Source of the DNA: Fibrobacter sp. UWP2
GTDB taxonomy: Bacteria > Fibrobacterota > Fibrobacteria > Fibrobacterales > Fibrobacteraceae
Assembly (NCBI RefSeq): GCF_900141705.1
Contig: NZ_FQYM01000001.1
Location: 124,001 to 188,000 of the forward strand
Length of the DNA stretch: 64,000 bases
Direction: 5' to 3'
The notes beneath the pieces were generated by a model. That model had not been told where the DNA came from. It saw only the letters and a list, made by a program, of their open reading frames with translations, and made no database searches. Positions 8,054-18,136 of this stretch are shown piece by piece (positions within the stretch are counted from its first letter, which is position 1; each line of letters opens with the position of its first letter). The translations under genes and the position numbers were made by a program.

Positions 8054-10753
8054 TTAAACCTCTTCAGGGTTTTCCTTCGGCATCACGTCATTGTCTTCCC
8101 CGTCGTTTTTCACGATGGAGTCGTCATCGACCTCGACCCCTTCGACCTTGTCAAAGGTCTCCTTGGCCTCGGCGCTGTCCTGCTCAATGTCCTCGACGCT
8201 CGGGAGGGCTGTCGCATCGCCAACCGAGTCCCCATCGCGAAGCGTAATCGCCTTGACGCCCTGAGCATTGCGGCCCGTGACGCGGATGGAATCGGCCTTG
8301 ATGCGGATGACCTGGCCTTCCTTGGTGGTGATGATCAAGTCGTAGTCGTCGGCAACGCTGTCGACAAATACGGCCGGGCCCACCTTGTCGGTGACGTTCA
8401 AGTTCTTGACGCCCTTGCTACCACGGCGTGTAATACGGTAGGAGCCCGGCTCCGAACGCTTGCCATAGCCCTTCTCGGTAATGGTGAGCACCTTGTTGCC
8501 GGCCTTGAGCCAGAGGAGCGAAATCACTTCGTCGCCTTCGGCAAGCTTGATGCCGCGTACACCGTGCGTACCGCGGCCCATGGCGCGGAAGCAGCTAATC
8601 GGGAACGTGACCGCCTGGCCATTCTTGGTGGCTAGCATCAGCAAGTCGTGCGGAATCGGGCGGTTTTCGTCATTCACCTCTTCGCCCTCGACTTCCTCGG
8701 CATTCTCGGCAACTTCGGCGGCGGAATCTTCTTCACCAAGATCAAGTTCACTGGCGGCTTCGGACGCCTTGAACTCTTCTTCGGTGAGGCCCACAAGTTG
8801 GACCTTGACCAATTCGTCGTCTTCGTCGAGGCTGATGGCGTTGACGCCAGCCTTGCGCGGACGACTGAACAGTTTGAGGTCCATCTTGTTGATAATGCCC
8901 TTCTTGGTCGCAAACACCAGGCAGAAATAACCGCCGAACTTGCGGACAGGCACAATCGCCTGGACCTTTTCGCCGTCGGTAAGGCCCACAAAGTTCACAA
9001 TCGGGCGGCCCTTGCCGTTGCGAGCCCCCTCAGGCAGGCGGTAGACCTTGGTCCAGTAAGCGCGACCCTTGTTGGTGAACACGAGCAAATAGCTGTGCGT
9101 GCTCGCCGTAAAGATTTGCTCCACGTCGTCCTCGTCCTTGAGGCCCGCACCAATAATGCCCTTGCCGCCACGGCTCTGGGTCTTGAAGGTGTCAATCGGC
9201 AAGCGGCGAATGTAACCTTCGCGGCTAAGCGTAATCACCTGTTCCTCTTCGGCAATCAGGTCTTCGTCGTCGCTGTCGTCAATGGCTTCGCCAATGGTGG
9301 TGCGGCGATCGTCGCCATACTTGTCCACGACGGCATCCAGCTTTTGGAGCATGATGGCAATGCGGCGTTCGCGCTTTTCCAAAATGTCCTTGAGGTCGGC
9401 GACGGTCGCAATGAGTTCGTTGTACTCGGCTTCCAACTTTTCGATATTGAGTCCGGTAAGCTGAGCCAAACGCATGTCAACAATCGCCTGCGACTGGATT
9501 TCATCCAGATTGAAGCGCGTCTGCAACGCCTGCTTGGCATCTTCCGTGCTCTTGCTGTTACGGATGATTTGCACCACTTCGTCAATGTTCTGCGTTGCAA
9601 TGCGGAGGCCTTCAATAATGTGCAAGCGGGCTTCGGCCTTTTTGAGGTCGAACTGCGTAGCACGCGTAATCACCTCCAAGCGGTGATCGATGTAGACCTG
9701 CAAAAGATCCTTGAGCGTCAGGAGCTTCGGGAGGTTGTTAACCAACGCCAAGTTGTAGATACTGAACGTGGTCTGCAACTGGGTGTATTTGAACAAATTA
9801 TTTAGAACAACTTCACCAACAGCATCGCGGCGGAGTTCAATCACAATACGAACATCGCGACTCGATTCATCACGAATATCGGTAATGCCGTCCACACGCT
9901 TGTCACGGACCAAGTCGGCGATCTTTTTGCAAAGTTCCGCCTTGTTCACCATGTACGGAATTTCGGTCACAATGATACGCGATTTGCCCTTGGAATCCGT
10001 TTCAATCTCGGTACGGGCACGCACACGAACGCGGCCATGCCCTGTGAGGTAGGCGTCACGAATGCCCGCGCGGCCGCAGGCAATGGCGCCCGTCGGGAAG
10101 TCAGGTCCCTTCACATATTCCATGAGGTCTTCGCCCGTGAGGTCCGGGTTCTCGGCCAAGGCATGGATGGCGGCACCAACCTCGCGCAGGTTGTGCGGAG
10201 CCATGTTGGTCGCCATACCCACAGCAATGCCGGAGGTCCCGTTCACAATCATGTTCGGGAGCGCCGAAGGCAGCACCAACGGTTCTTCAAGGGATTCATC
10301 GTAGTTCGGGCCCATATCGACGGTATCCTTTTCAAGATCCTCGAGCATCAGGGCGCCCATGTTGTTCATCTTGGCTTCGGTGTAACGCATGGCGGCGGGA
10401 CTGTCGCCGTCAATGCTACCGAAGTTTCCCTGGCCAAAAACCAGCGGGTAACGCAAAGAGAAATCCTGGGCCATACGGGCCAAGGTCTCGTACACGGCGG
10501 AGTCACCATGCGGGTGGTACTTACCGATCACGTCACCCACAATACGGGCGCTCTTGACCGTAGACTTGTTCGGAACCACGCCCAGCTTGTGCATGCTGTA
10601 CATCACGCGGCGGTGCACGGGCTTAAAGCCATCTCGAGCATCGGGCAATGCACGAGCCACAATTACGCTCATCGAGTAGCGGAGGTAGCAATCCTGCATG
10701 TCCTGTTCAATCAGGCTCTTGAATTGTGTTCCTGGTACCATTTCTTCTGACAT
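8054..10753 (-). CDS. gyrA: DNA gyrase subunit A
   Basis: GyrA, the breakage-reunion subunit that with GyrB introduces negative supercoils. The 899-residue protein has the catalytic tyrosine Tyr124 in AAMRYTEA, the quinolone-pocket segment [10 protein letters not shown] (Ser85 and Glu89 at the positions of E. coli Ser83 and Asp87), and a C-terminal six-bladed wrapping domain. A GyrA-box-like QSRGGKG (consensus QRRGGKG) identifies it as GyrA rather than ParC. A long acidic insertion (around [19 protein letters not shown]) and an acidic tail are present. AGAGGG precedes the ATG. It is the last gene of a methyltransferase-surE-gyrA run, 17 bases after surE. Confidence 0.97.
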   Translation of the reverse strand: MSEEMVPGTQFKSLIEQDMQDCYLRYSMSVIVARALPDARDGFKPVHRRVMYSMHKLGVVPNKSTVKSARIVGDVIGKYHPHGDSAVYETLARMAQDFSLRYPLVFGQGNFGSIDGDSPAAMRYTEAKMNNMGALMLEDLEKDTVDMGPNYDESLEEPLVLPSALPNMIVNGTSGIAVGMATNMAPHNLREVGAAIHALAENPDLTGEDLMEYVKGPDFPTGAIACGRAGIRDAYLTGHGRVRVRARTEIETDSKGKSRIIVTEIPYMVNKAELCKKIADLVRDKRVDGITDIRDESSRDVRIVIELRRDAVGEVVLNNLFKYTQLQTTFSIYNLALVNNLPKLLTLKDLLQVYIDHRLEVITRATQFDLKKAEARLHIIEGLRIATQNIDEVVQIIRNSKSTEDAKQALQTRFNLDEIQSQAIVDMRLAQLTGLNIEKLEAEYNELIATVADLKDILEKRERRIAIMLQKLDAVVDKYGDDRRTTIGEAIDDSDDEDLIAEEEQVITLSREGYIRRLPIDTFKTQSRGGKGIIGAGLKDEDDVEQIFTASTHSYLLVFTNKGRAYWTKVYRLPEGARNGKGRPIVNFVGLTDGEKVQAIVPVRKFGGYFCLVFATKKGIINKMDLKLFSRPRKAGVNAISLDEDDELVKVQLVGLTEEEFKASEAASELDLGEEDSAAEVAENAEEVEGEEVNDENRPIPHDLLMLATKNGQAVTFPISCFRAMGRGTHGVRGIKLAEGDEVISLLWLKAGNKVLTITEKGYGKRSEPGSYRITRRGSKGVKNLNVTDKVGPAVFVDSVADDYDLIITTKEGQVIRIKADSIRVTGRNAQGVKAITLRDGDSVGDATALPSVEDIEQDSAEAKETFDKVEGVEVDDDSIVKNDGEDNDVMPKENPEEV

Positions 10754-10770
10754 TTTATCCCTCTTAGTGA

Positions 10771-11592
10771 TTAGCCGTTACCGGCCAACATCTCGTTTAT
10801 TATTTTCAAATTCTCTTCATCCGTCTGGTCAATACGGTGCGGCGTAATGGTCGCATAGCCCTGGTGGAGCAGGTAATCGTCGCTATCCACGGGCTCCTTC
10901 TCCCACAGTTTTTCACCGTCCAACTGCCACACGCCGTCCAAGCCGGAAACCCCTTCAAGACGGTCGTAGTGGTCCGTAAACATACCCAACGCCATCTTGG
11001 TCGCCCTGACGCCTTTAAACGTTCCGTCCTTAGACTTGGGGAAATTCACGTTCCAAAAAGTATTAGGTGGCATTTGCGCATAAAGCCGGTCCCGCACCAC
11101 GTGAACCGCAAAATCAAGCACGGCAGGCATCAAAGATTCGCCACCTACGCAAAGGGACAGTGCCACCGCAGGGACGCCCCAGAGGGCTGCTTCCCGTGCC
11201 CCGGCTACCGTTCCCGAGTAAAGGCTTGACACCCCGGAGTTCTCCCCCACATTCACGCCCGAAAAACAGACGTCAAAGTGGGAGCCGGGAACCTCGTTTG
11301 CAGCAGGGTCCGCGCTAAACCCGTGGGCGGCAAAACAGCCTATGGCGAACTTTGCCGCGTCAGCGGGAGTTCCCGAAACCGAATACACCTCGTACTGCCC
11401 CGAAGATCCCTTTTGCACACGGATTCCCTTGCGCACCGTAAAGGCCTGAGAAACGCCGCTCTGTTCTGTTTCGGGGGCAAACACAAAAACCTCCCCAAAG
11501 GGAGCCAAAGCGCCTGCCAAGGCGTGGATATTGGCGCTGTTCACCCCATCGTCATTGGTGATGAGGACGCGCGATTTTTGCGTGTTTTGCAT
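10771..11592 (-). CDS. surE: 5'/3'-nucleotidase SurE
   Basis: SurE is a metal-dependent phosphatase acting on nucleoside monophosphates and related small phosphates in the cytoplasm. The 273-residue protein starts with the family hallmark VLITNDDGV (metal ligands Asp14-Asp15) and has the further motifs APETEQSGVSQAFT, SGTPADAAKFA and SGVNVGENSGVSSLYSGT. I chose the ATG at 11592 because family homology begins there; the frame is open further upstream but that part is low-complexity and overlaps the neighbouring methyltransferase gene. No good ribosome-binding site is visible. It lies between a SpoU-type methyltransferase and gyrA in what looks like one operon. Confidence 0.93.
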   Translation of the reverse strand: MQNTQKSRVLITNDDGVNSANIHALAGALAPFGEVFVFAPETEQSGVSQAFTVRKGIRVQKGSSGQYEVYSVSGTPADAAKFAIGCFAAHGFSADPAANEVPGSHFDVCFSGVNVGENSGVSSLYSGTVAGAREAALWGVPAVALSLCVGGESLMPAVLDFAVHVVRDRLYAQMPPNTFWNVNFPKSKDGTFKGVRATKMALGMFTDHYDRLEGVSGLDGVWQLDGEKLWEKEPVDSDDYLLHQGYATITPHRIDQTDEENLKIINEMLAGNG

Positions 11593-11675
11593 GCTAATAG
11601 AAATGTAGAAAATGGCGCCCAAAAGGCGACAAAAAAAAGCAGAAAATGATGAAAAAAAGGGCGAAAAAAGAGCCT

Positions 11676-12428
11676 TTAACCTTTTGCACTTCTTAGGCAA
11701 AAAGCCATGATGGCAAACGCTCCGGCAACGTTCATGCTCGCCTTGCGACCGGCCATGGGGATGGTCACTTTCATGGTGGCCTCGGCCATGATTTCGGGGG
11801 CAATTCCCAGTTCCTCGTTCCCCAGCACAATCAGGCCTTTTTGCGGCCACGTTACGTTGTTTATACTGGGGATGTCCTCGCCCGTTTCGAGGGCAATAAT
11901 CTCGTAGCCGTTCTCCTTGTGCCACCTGATGCAATCAAACGGACTCTCCCAGCGCTTGATGGGGATCCACTCCTGGCAACCGCGGGCGGCGCTCTTGACC
12001 GTCACATGGTCAGGGTTGCAACTGTAACCGCTCAAATGGACGCCCTCCAAGCCGAAGCAGTCGGTGCTGCGGATAATGGAACCCACATTAAAGGCGCTGC
12101 GCAAATTGTGCACCAGCACGGCAAACGAGATGGGTTTTTCATTGGCCACCTCACGGTCACCCGGTTCTTGCTCCAAGTACACATCGCGTTCAAAACCAAG
12201 ACCCGCGCGGGTGCGGAACGTCTTGTACAAATCGATCATTTGCGCCTGGTTCTTGCCAATGAGCCGTTCGGTCTCGGGCAGCTTTAGCCACTCTGCGTAG
12301 GTTTCAAACTCACGACGGGCGCGAGGCACGTCGTCGCCCAACTGCAAAATGATGACCCGCAAAAGCTCAGCAAGGCGCTTTGCCTGCGAGGTCGGCTTCA
12401 TCGCGAGGAACTTAGGTTCGGTGTACAT
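11676..12428 (-). CDS. SpoU/TrmH-family RNA 2'-O-methyltransferase
   Basis: A 250-residue RNA ribose methyltransferase of the SPOUT class. All three knot motifs are present: NLRSAFNVGSIIRS (motif 1), VLGNEELGI (motif 2) and IPMAGRKASMNVAGAFAI (motif 3). The N-terminal 90 residues form a helical extension without a clear family match. The substrate (tRNA position 18, 23S rRNA, or another site) cannot be assigned from sequence. The gene precedes surE by 83 bases and starts eight bases after the stop of the TolB-like gene, so the minus-strand run may begin even further upstream. Confidence 0.9.
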   Translation of the reverse strand: MYTEPKFLAMKPTSQAKRLAELLRVIILQLGDDVPRARREFETYAEWLKLPETERLIGKNQAQMIDLYKTFRTRAGLGFERDVYLEQEPGDREVANEKPISFAVLVHNLRSAFNVGSIIRSTDCFGLEGVHLSGYSCNPDHVTVKSAARGCQEWIPIKRWESPFDCIRWHKENGYEIIALETGEDIPSINNVTWPQKGLIVLGNEELGIAPEIMAEATMKVTIPMAGRKASMNVAGAFAIMAFCLRSAKG

Positions 12429-12436
12429 GAGTACGG

Positions 12437-13651
12437 CTATTGCGCATCGGGCTTTGCGTTCAGCTTGTTCACGGCCTCGGTCAAACGGTCAATGGCCTTG
12501 ATGAGTTCGTCCATTTTGGCATCGCTCGCCCCAACAACAGCCTGTGCGGCTGCCGGAGCCGCCTTGGCTGCCTCGGCAACCGGGGCTGGCTTTTCTTTTA
12601 CGGGGACCTTGCCAAACCAAACGTCGGGCCAGCGGTCGTTACCCGTATGGTAAGTGATGCGGGCAGCGGTCTCCACCGGCTCGCCAATCTTCCACATGTA
12701 AAGCTCGTAATCGAACAGGTCGTGGTCGTGTCCCTTGTCGGTCGCACCCCACACCAGCCACTTGCCATCGGGCGAGAGCCGCGGGAAGTACTCGTGACTG
12801 CGGCGACCCGGCAAGTCCATCAACTTCACATTCTTGGGGATGCCAAAGAAGCCGACTTTTTCGACCTGCTTGCCATCCTTTGCCGAGAACCACAAAATTT
12901 CGCTAGGGGCTGCCGTGCCGCCGTTACCCGTGGGGTTCACGCGGTAAAGCTTGCTACCATCAAAGTTCCAGTCAATTTGGCAACCGTCGCCAGACTTGGT
13001 CCAGGCGCCCTTCGCCAAATCCCAAACGCCAGTCTCGCGCATGGAACCGCGAAGCGTAATCGCCAGGTGCTTGCCGTCGGGGCTCATGTTCGGTTCCTGC
13101 AAAATCACGCCCGCCTTGTTGAACGCCTTTTCGCCATCCAGCACAAGCGTCTCTTTTTTGCTCGCGAGGTCCATCGTAAAGACCTTGCCGGCGCGGCTGA
13201 ACACGATGGACTTGCCGTCGGGGCGCCAAGTACCCCACGTGGCGTTGTCCACAATTTTCACGGCATTTTCGCCATCGATATCGACCGTCCACAAGTCCCA
13301 CTTTTCGGGATAGTTGGCGTCGTTTTCGGGAACCCAGCCAGTTTTGCTGCGGTTGAACAAAACCTTAGAGCCGTCAGGAGCCACGCGCGGGAACCAGTCC
13401 ACGTTGTTGCTCTTGGTGAGCGGCCTTGCGTTGGTGCCGTCGGCATTCATAATCCAAATGTCGTGGTGCGAGTTCGATCGGCTCGTCGCCCACACAATGA
13501 CGCCTTCCACCTTCCCCTTGAGGGCATCAAGCACCTTTTGTTCCTCGGGGGTCGGGTCCACGGCAGCGCCCGTCGGGGCACCCTGCTGGGCATAAGCGAC
13601 AGAGGCACACAGGGCAAATGCAGAGGCAACGGCAAATTTCTTAAAACTCAT
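12437..13651 (-). CDS. Exported TolB-like beta-propeller protein
   Basis: A 404-residue exported protein with at least four PD40/TolB-type repeats (PRVAPDGSKVLFNRS, WRPDGKSIVFSR, MSPDGKHLAIT, LSPDGKWLVWGA), a signal peptide ending near VAYAQ, an Ala/Lys/Pro-rich spacer (EKPAPVAEAAKAAPAAAQ) and a short C-terminal helix that may form a coiled coil. Such propellers commonly mediate periplasmic protein contacts; a true Tol-Pal role is not supported because no tol genes are nearby. I prefer the ATG at 13651, which has AGGA eight bases upstream and begins the signal peptide; an ATG at 13666 would add five residues. Confidence 0.82.
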   Translation of the reverse strand: MSFKKFAVASAFALCASVAYAQQGAPTGAAVDPTPEEQKVLDALKGKVEGVIVWATSRSNSHHDIWIMNADGTNARPLTKSNNVDWFPRVAPDGSKVLFNRSKTGWVPENDANYPEKWDLWTVDIDGENAVKIVDNATWGTWRPDGKSIVFSRAGKVFTMDLASKKETLVLDGEKAFNKAGVILQEPNMSPDGKHLAITLRGSMRETGVWDLAKGAWTKSGDGCQIDWNFDGSKLYRVNPTGNGGTAAPSEILWFSAKDGKQVEKVGFFGIPKNVKLMDLPGRRSHEYFPRLSPDGKWLVWGATDKGHDHDLFDYELYMWKIGEPVETAARITYHTGNDRWPDVWFGKVPVKEKPAPVAEAAKAAPAAAQAVVGASDAKMDELIKAIDRLTEAVNKLNAKPDAQ

Positions 13652-13711
13652 GAAGGCAATCCTCATTGTATTTGTTTTGTCTAAAAATACAAAACTTTAT
13701 AGCGAACACAA

Positions 13712-13748
13712 AAAAAAGCCGTTTTAGAAACTCTAAAACGGCTTTTTT
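13712..13748 (-). terminator. Terminator after the GH8 gene (symmetric)
   Basis: A 17-base perfect stem (core AGCCGTTTTAGA / TCTAAAACGGCT) with an AAC loop and T runs in both directions. It lies 26 bases past the GH8 stop. Confidence 0.9.
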
Positions 13749-13774
13749 AACATCAAAAAATGCCGCGCACACGA

Positions 13775-15217
13775 CTAGTGCACGTTGATTTTATACATGC
13801 GTGTCGCACCGAGAGCCGAGACCTTGGCAATGTAGAGCCCGCTCGGGACACCCCTGAGCGAAACGCTCACAGAACCCTTGGCGTCGCCGTTCCAAAGCGT
13901 CTTGACCAGGGAGCCCGTCACCGAGAATAGGTCCACACGAGCCATGCCGTTCAAGTTCGCCTGGAGCGTACGGCCATGCACCTTGAGCGTCGGGACAACA
14001 ATACCCGCCGTCGCCGCAATGGACGTGGTGCTGGAGCTGCTCACCGGAAGCACTGCAGAACTGGAAGAGGAGGGCGTTGCAGAACCGGCTGTCATGAGGT
14101 TCGGCATGTTGCCCGATACAAGAAGACCGTTCAAGAGTTTGAGAGACTGGTTGAAGTAGTTCTCGTCACCGAGCGCCACGGCTTCCTTCCAATATTCGTC
14201 AAGCTTGCTCTGGTAACTCGCGTCCGAGATGAGCGCCGTCATCAGGGAGGTCACGAACGTACTGTTGTGGTCATTACCGAGAGAGCCCGAGGAGCGAATC
14301 ACCGGACCTTTCATATTGGCCGCCGAAACGCCCGAAACGAATTTTGCCATCTTTTTGTCGATAGCTAGTGCACGTTGGTCGCCGTGCCAGCATACGGCCT
14401 TTGCGTTGCGCCACGGGGCGCGGGAGGCATCGTAGCTGTAGTAGTCGTCTTCGCTCTTGCCGTTCTTGTCGGTCCAGTCGTCCACCAGCCCAGTCGAAAC
14501 TTCGCCAGCGCTGGTTTCGTAAAGTTTCATGTTGGCATCGTAAGCCTTGCTGCTCCAAAAGTCCGCATTTTCCTTGTCCACGGCGGCAAAGATGGGCATG
14601 TAGGCGGGGTCAAAGTAGCCCGGATTCTTGCGGTTGTATCCCGCATCACCCCACTTATCGCCCGGCAAATGGAGGCCGTTTTCTTCGAACTCGTGCTTTT
14701 TCATATTCTGGATCAGGGTCTTGGCGTCGGTCAAGTACTTCTCGTCGCCAAACTGGTAGTACGCCATCACGAGGGCGGCAGCCGCATCGATATCCCCATC
14801 AAGGGCTGCCCCCTGGTCGTACTTCTGCGAAAGGTTCCCGACCTTCCACACCATCAGGCCGTTCTCGTTCATCATCTTTTTGTAGAAGTTCCAAATCTTG
14901 TCGAACTGGCTCTGGTAACTCGTGGTGTTGTCACTGAAATAGACCATCAGGAGCATGCCGTAGCCGACACCTTCCGAGAAATACTGATCAGAACCCGGAT
15001 CGGAACGCACGCCGGCCACATCACCACTTTCATTGTACATGGTCTTGAGCCAGTATTCAAAGCCCTTTTTGAGGTCCGCCGACGCCTGGTCCTTGTCGCT
15101 CAAAAGTGTCGCATAGCCGTTATAGTCGGACTTTTGCGGGAACGGGAAGTTCACCGCCGCCTGCGAAAGGCCGAATGCAACGAGACTGGCAACACCGATT
15201 TTTGCAATAAAATTCAT
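13775..15217 (-). CDS. Secreted GH8 endoglucanase with C-terminal sorting-type domain
   Basis: A 480-residue exported glycoside hydrolase family 8 enzyme, which cuts internal beta-1,4 bonds of cellulose or mixed-linked glucan. Signal peptide 1-21; GH8 (alpha/alpha)6 barrel about 25-380 with the acid residue Glu82 in SEGVGYGMLL, the DGD signature (140-142) in ALDGDIDAA, and YYSYDASRAPWR; then a Ser-rich linker with SSSSS runs and a C-terminal beta domain (about 410-480) ending SGLYIAKVSALGATRMYKINVH, like type IX sorting tails. AAGGAG precedes the ATG. GH8 also contains chitosanases and xylanases, so the exact substrate is inferred from the Fibrobacter setting. Confidence 0.93.
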   Translation of the reverse strand: MNFIAKIGVASLVAFGLSQAAVNFPFPQKSDYNGYATLLSDKDQASADLKKGFEYWLKTMYNESGDVAGVRSDPGSDQYFSEGVGYGMLLMVYFSDNTTSYQSQFDKIWNFYKKMMNENGLMVWKVGNLSQKYDQGAALDGDIDAAAALVMAYYQFGDEKYLTDAKTLIQNMKKHEFEENGLHLPGDKWGDAGYNRKNPGYFDPAYMPIFAAVDKENADFWSSKAYDANMKLYETSAGEVSTGLVDDWTDKNGKSEDDYYSYDASRAPWRNAKAVCWHGDQRALAIDKKMAKFVSGVSAANMKGPVIRSSGSLGNDHNSTFVTSLMTALISDASYQSKLDEYWKEAVALGDENYFNQSLKLLNGLLVSGNMPNLMTAGSATPSSSSSAVLPVSSSSTTSIAATAGIVVPTLKVHGRTLQANLNGMARVDLFSVTGSLVKTLWNGDAKGSVSVSLRGVPSGLYIAKVSALGATRMYKINVH

Positions 15218-15384
15218 AACATCTCCTTATTGAAGCAACGCTATACACTCTTTAATCAAAAATAGAGTTTTTTTTCGCAAAGCGGGTACGGGCCGCGTCA
15301 ATCCGTGTGCCGCGTCACAAAAAAAGAGCTTACAAAAAAATAATCGGGGTCAAGCCTCCCATTTTTTGGTGTTATCTTTGACCC

Positions 15385-16209
15385 ATGAATCTCGTGGTCC
15401 AAGATTTTACCGGTGTTTACGGCGAGCAGGCCTTTGTGCAAAGGTTCAAGGACGCATGCCATTGCGAGGGCAACGACTTTTGCTACATCGACTGCTCCGA
15501 CGTGAGTGGAACGGACTGCTATTGCGACAGTGAAGCCGAGGGCTTTTTGGTTGGGATGCTGGCAAAGTACCCGCCCTCCGGAATCCATTTTTTTGACAGC
15601 GGCAACTACCATTACATGAGCAAGATCTGGACAGGGAAAATCACGGAGCCGTTCACGCTCGTGGTATTCGACCACCACCCCGACATGCAGCCGCCCCGCT
15701 TTGGCGACATTCTCAGCTGCGGCAGCTGGGTAAAAGAAGCCCTCGACAGCAACAAGTTTATCCATAATGTCGTCTTAATTGGCGTGGCCGACAAGCTCGC
15801 TACAGAGGTTCAAACCGATGAGAGCGTCGACTTTGCACGCTACGCCGAACGCGTCGCATTCATCACCGAGAGTGAGGTCTGCAGACTTTGCCAAGACGGC
15901 AACGCCCTCCCGCAAAAAGTCCTCGCCATGGTCGGCGAAAGCCTACCGGTATACATCTCCATCGACAAGGATGTGCTCTGCGAAAAAGATGCCGTCACCA
16001 ACTGGGACCAGGGCTCGCTGGATGTCGCGACTCTCAAAAAAATCATCGCCGGCCTCGCCACAAGCCACAAAATCATCGGTGTAGACATCTGCGGCGAACG
16101 CGCCCGCGACTTTGCAGGCGACGAGTACCACACAGTGCAAGAAGCGGACTCCCTGAACGACCGCATAAACCGCGAATTGATAGAGTTTTTGCAGAACTTT
16201 CTGCAGTAA
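15385..16209 (+). CDS. Arginase/agmatinase-like ureohydrolase family protein
   Basis: A 274-residue protein with the metal-ligand pattern of the ureohydrolase fold: GNYHYM (His76), DHHPD (Asp96, His98, Asp100) and SIDKD (Asp194, Asp196). The family uses a binuclear manganese centre to hydrolyse guanidino compounds such as arginine, agmatine or formiminoglutamate. The protein is shorter than classical arginases and unusually Cys-rich near the N-terminus (CHCEG, CYIDC, CYC), so its substrate is open. No strong ribosome-binding site is seen. It is divergent from the GH8 gene; hisC follows after 74 bases on the same strand. Confidence 0.8.
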   Translation: MNLVVQDFTGVYGEQAFVQRFKDACHCEGNDFCYIDCSDVSGTDCYCDSEAEGFLVGMLAKYPPSGIHFFDSGNYHYMSKIWTGKITEPFTLVVFDHHPDMQPPRFGDILSCGSWVKEALDSNKFIHNVVLIGVADKLATEVQTDESVDFARYAERVAFITESEVCRLCQDGNALPQKVLAMVGESLPVYISIDKDVLCEKDAVTNWDQGSLDVATLKKIIAGLATSHKIIGVDICGERARDFAGDEYHTVQEADSLNDRINRELIEFLQNFLQ

Positions 16210-16283
16210 ACGGATAAAAAAATCTATTTTTGCACGCAGAACTTAAACTCGGGACAAGCCCCGAATAACGAAGAAATAAAATC

Positions 16284-17393
16284 ATGGATATCAACGAACT
16301 CGCTCAAAAGCACATCTTAAACCAGCCGCTCTACGTGACCGGCAAGCCCATCGCCTACACCGCCCGCGAATTCGGCCTCGACCCGAAAGACATCGACAAA
16401 CTCGCGAGCAACGAGAACCCGTTCGGCCCGAGCCCGAAGGGCATGGATGAAGCCCGCAAGGCCCTGGAAGAAATCAACCTCTACCCGGATGGCGGTTCTT
16501 ACGACCTCATCGGAAAGATTGCAGAGTTCCGTGGCGTGAAGCGCGAACAGATTGCCGTGGGTAACGGCAGCAACGAGCTCCTGGACATGATTGCCCAGGT
16601 GTTCCTCGGCCCCGGCACCGAAGCCGTGATGGGCAAGCACAGCTTTGCCGTCTACAAGCTCGCCACCATGGCAATGAACGCGAAGATTATCGAAGTCGAC
16701 ATGCCGGCCCCGGCCTACAACTACGACCTCAAGGCCATGCGCGCCGCCGTGAACGAGAAGACCCGCATCGTGTTCCTCGCGAACCCGAACAACCCGACGG
16801 GCTCCGACCTCACCGCCAAGGAAATCATTGACTTCGCCGACAGCCTCCCCGAGACCTGCGTGCTCGTGATGGACGAAGCCTACACCGAATTTATCGAAGA
16901 CACGCCGGAACTGGTCCCGGATTTCAACAGCCGCATCGCCGAAGGCAGGAACATCATCTGCTGCCGTACGTTCAGCAAGATCTACGGTCTCGCCGGGCTG
17001 CGCGTGGGCTACTGCATCACCCGCCCCGAAATCGTGAACCTCATCAATCGCGTGCGTGAGCCGTTCAACGTGAACAGCATCGCCCAGGCCGCCGCCATCG
17101 GCGCCATCGACGACCAGGAATACGTGAACAAGGTCCGCGAGCTCAACAAGAAGGGCCTCGACCAGCTCAAGGCCGGTTTCAAGGAACTGGGCCTCGCCTA
17201 CGTGGACAGCCACGCGAACTTCATCGCCGTCAGCGGTTTCAAGGACCCGATGGACGCGTTCAAGTTCCTGCAGGCCAAGGGCACCATCATCCGTCCGCAG
17301 CCTGCGATGGGCGACGTGCTCCGCATTACCGTGGGCACCGAACCGCAGAACAAGAAATGCCTCGCCAATATAAAGGCATACCTGGGCAAGTAA
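16284..17393 (+). CDS. hisC: Histidinol-phosphate aminotransferase
   Basis: HisC is the pyridoxal-phosphate enzyme converting imidazole acetol phosphate to histidinol phosphate in histidine synthesis. The 369-residue class-II fold-type-I aminotransferase shows SNENPFGPSP, NPNNPTGS, and the cofactor lysine Lys232 in TFSKIYGLAGLRVGY. Related aminotransferases acting on aromatic amino acids share these motifs, so the histidine role is likely but not proven; no other his genes are in the window. The stop overlaps the start of the pseudouridine synthase gene by 37 bases. Confidence 0.88.
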   Translation: MDINELAQKHILNQPLYVTGKPIAYTAREFGLDPKDIDKLASNENPFGPSPKGMDEARKALEEINLYPDGGSYDLIGKIAEFRGVKREQIAVGNGSNELLDMIAQVFLGPGTEAVMGKHSFAVYKLATMAMNAKIIEVDMPAPAYNYDLKAMRAAVNEKTRIVFLANPNNPTGSDLTAKEIIDFADSLPETCVLVMDEAYTEFIEDTPELVPDFNSRIAEGRNIICCRTFSKIYGLAGLRVGYCITRPEIVNLINRVREPFNVNSIAQAAAIGAIDDQEYVNKVRELNKKGLDQLKAGFKELGLAYVDSHANFIAVSGFKDPMDAFKFLQAKGTIIRPQPAMGDVLRITVGTEPQNKKCLANIKAYLGK

Positions 17394-18136
17394 ACCGCGG
17401 GGAGAAACCTCACGGGGTTGCACGCGTCATCTCGAAGCGCGGCTTTTGCAGCCGTAGCGTAGCAGAAAACCTGGTCCGCGAGGGCCGGGTTTCTTTGCGT
17501 GGTAAAATCGTGCTCGACCCCGACACGCCCGCATTCGAGAACGACGAAATCTCAGTGGACGGGAAGCTTATCGAGGTCGCCCAGAAATTCTACTTCGCGA
17601 TGAACAAGCCGCGCGGCATCGTCACCACCGCAAGCGACGAGAAGGGCCGCAGGACCGTGATGGACTTGTTCCGCGAGCAATACGCCAAGATGTTCCCCGG
17701 CAGGCCCGTGCCGCACATATCGCCGGTGGGCCGCCTTGATGCCGCCAGCGAAGGATTGTTGCTGTTTACGAACGACACGCAATGGGCCGACGCACTGCTA
17801 GCCCCGCGCGACCCGAGTTCCCACTTGAAAATCTACCGCGTGCAGGTCGCGAGTAAGCCCTCCGCCGCCGAGCTCAAACAGATGGAAGACGGTTTCAACG
17901 TACCGCCCCGCGTCTTCGGCGAAAAGGAAGAATTCATGCATGCCGAGCGCGCCGTGCTCCATAGCGAAGGCGAAAAGAACTGCTGGCTCGAAATCACGCT
18001 ATCCGAAGGCAAGAACCGCGAAATCCGCCGCATGCTCGCCCACCTCGGCTACGAAGTCATGCGGCTCATGCGCATCCAGTTCGACAAGTACACCCTCGGC
18101 AATTTGAAACCCGGCGAAATCCGAGAAATAAACTAA
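17357..18136 (+). CDS. RsuA/RluB-family rRNA pseudouridine synthase
   Basis: A 259-residue rRNA pseudouridine synthase. An S4 RNA-binding domain (about 20-80, VISKRGFCSRSVAENLVREG) precedes the catalytic domain with GRLDAASEGLLLFTND, whose Asp is the nucleophile, and ends with SEGKNREIRRMLAHLGYEV. The family modifies 23S (RluB/RluE/RluF) or 16S (RsuA) rRNA; the exact site is not assigned. The only in-frame start codon upstream of the S4 domain is the ATG at 17357, which forces a 37-base overlap with hisC, consistent with coupled translation. It converges on ftsE with a four-base overlap of the stops. Confidence 0.88.
   Translation: MPRQYKGIPGQVNRGEKPHGVARVISKRGFCSRSVAENLVREGRVSLRGKIVLDPDTPAFENDEISVDGKLIEVAQKFYFAMNKPRGIVTTASDEKGRRTVMDLFREQYAKMFPGRPVPHISPVGRLDAASEGLLLFTNDTQWADALLAPRDPSSHLKIYRVQVASKPSAAELKQMEDGFNVPPRVFGEKEEFMHAERAVLHSEGEKNCWLEITLSEGKNREIRRMLAHLGYEVMRLMRIQFDKYTLGNLKPGEIREIN

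Noticed and set aside
16317-17423. A 368-codon minus-strand frame
   Set aside because: Antisense shadow of hisC; His/Val/Asp-rich composition typical of antisense translation.
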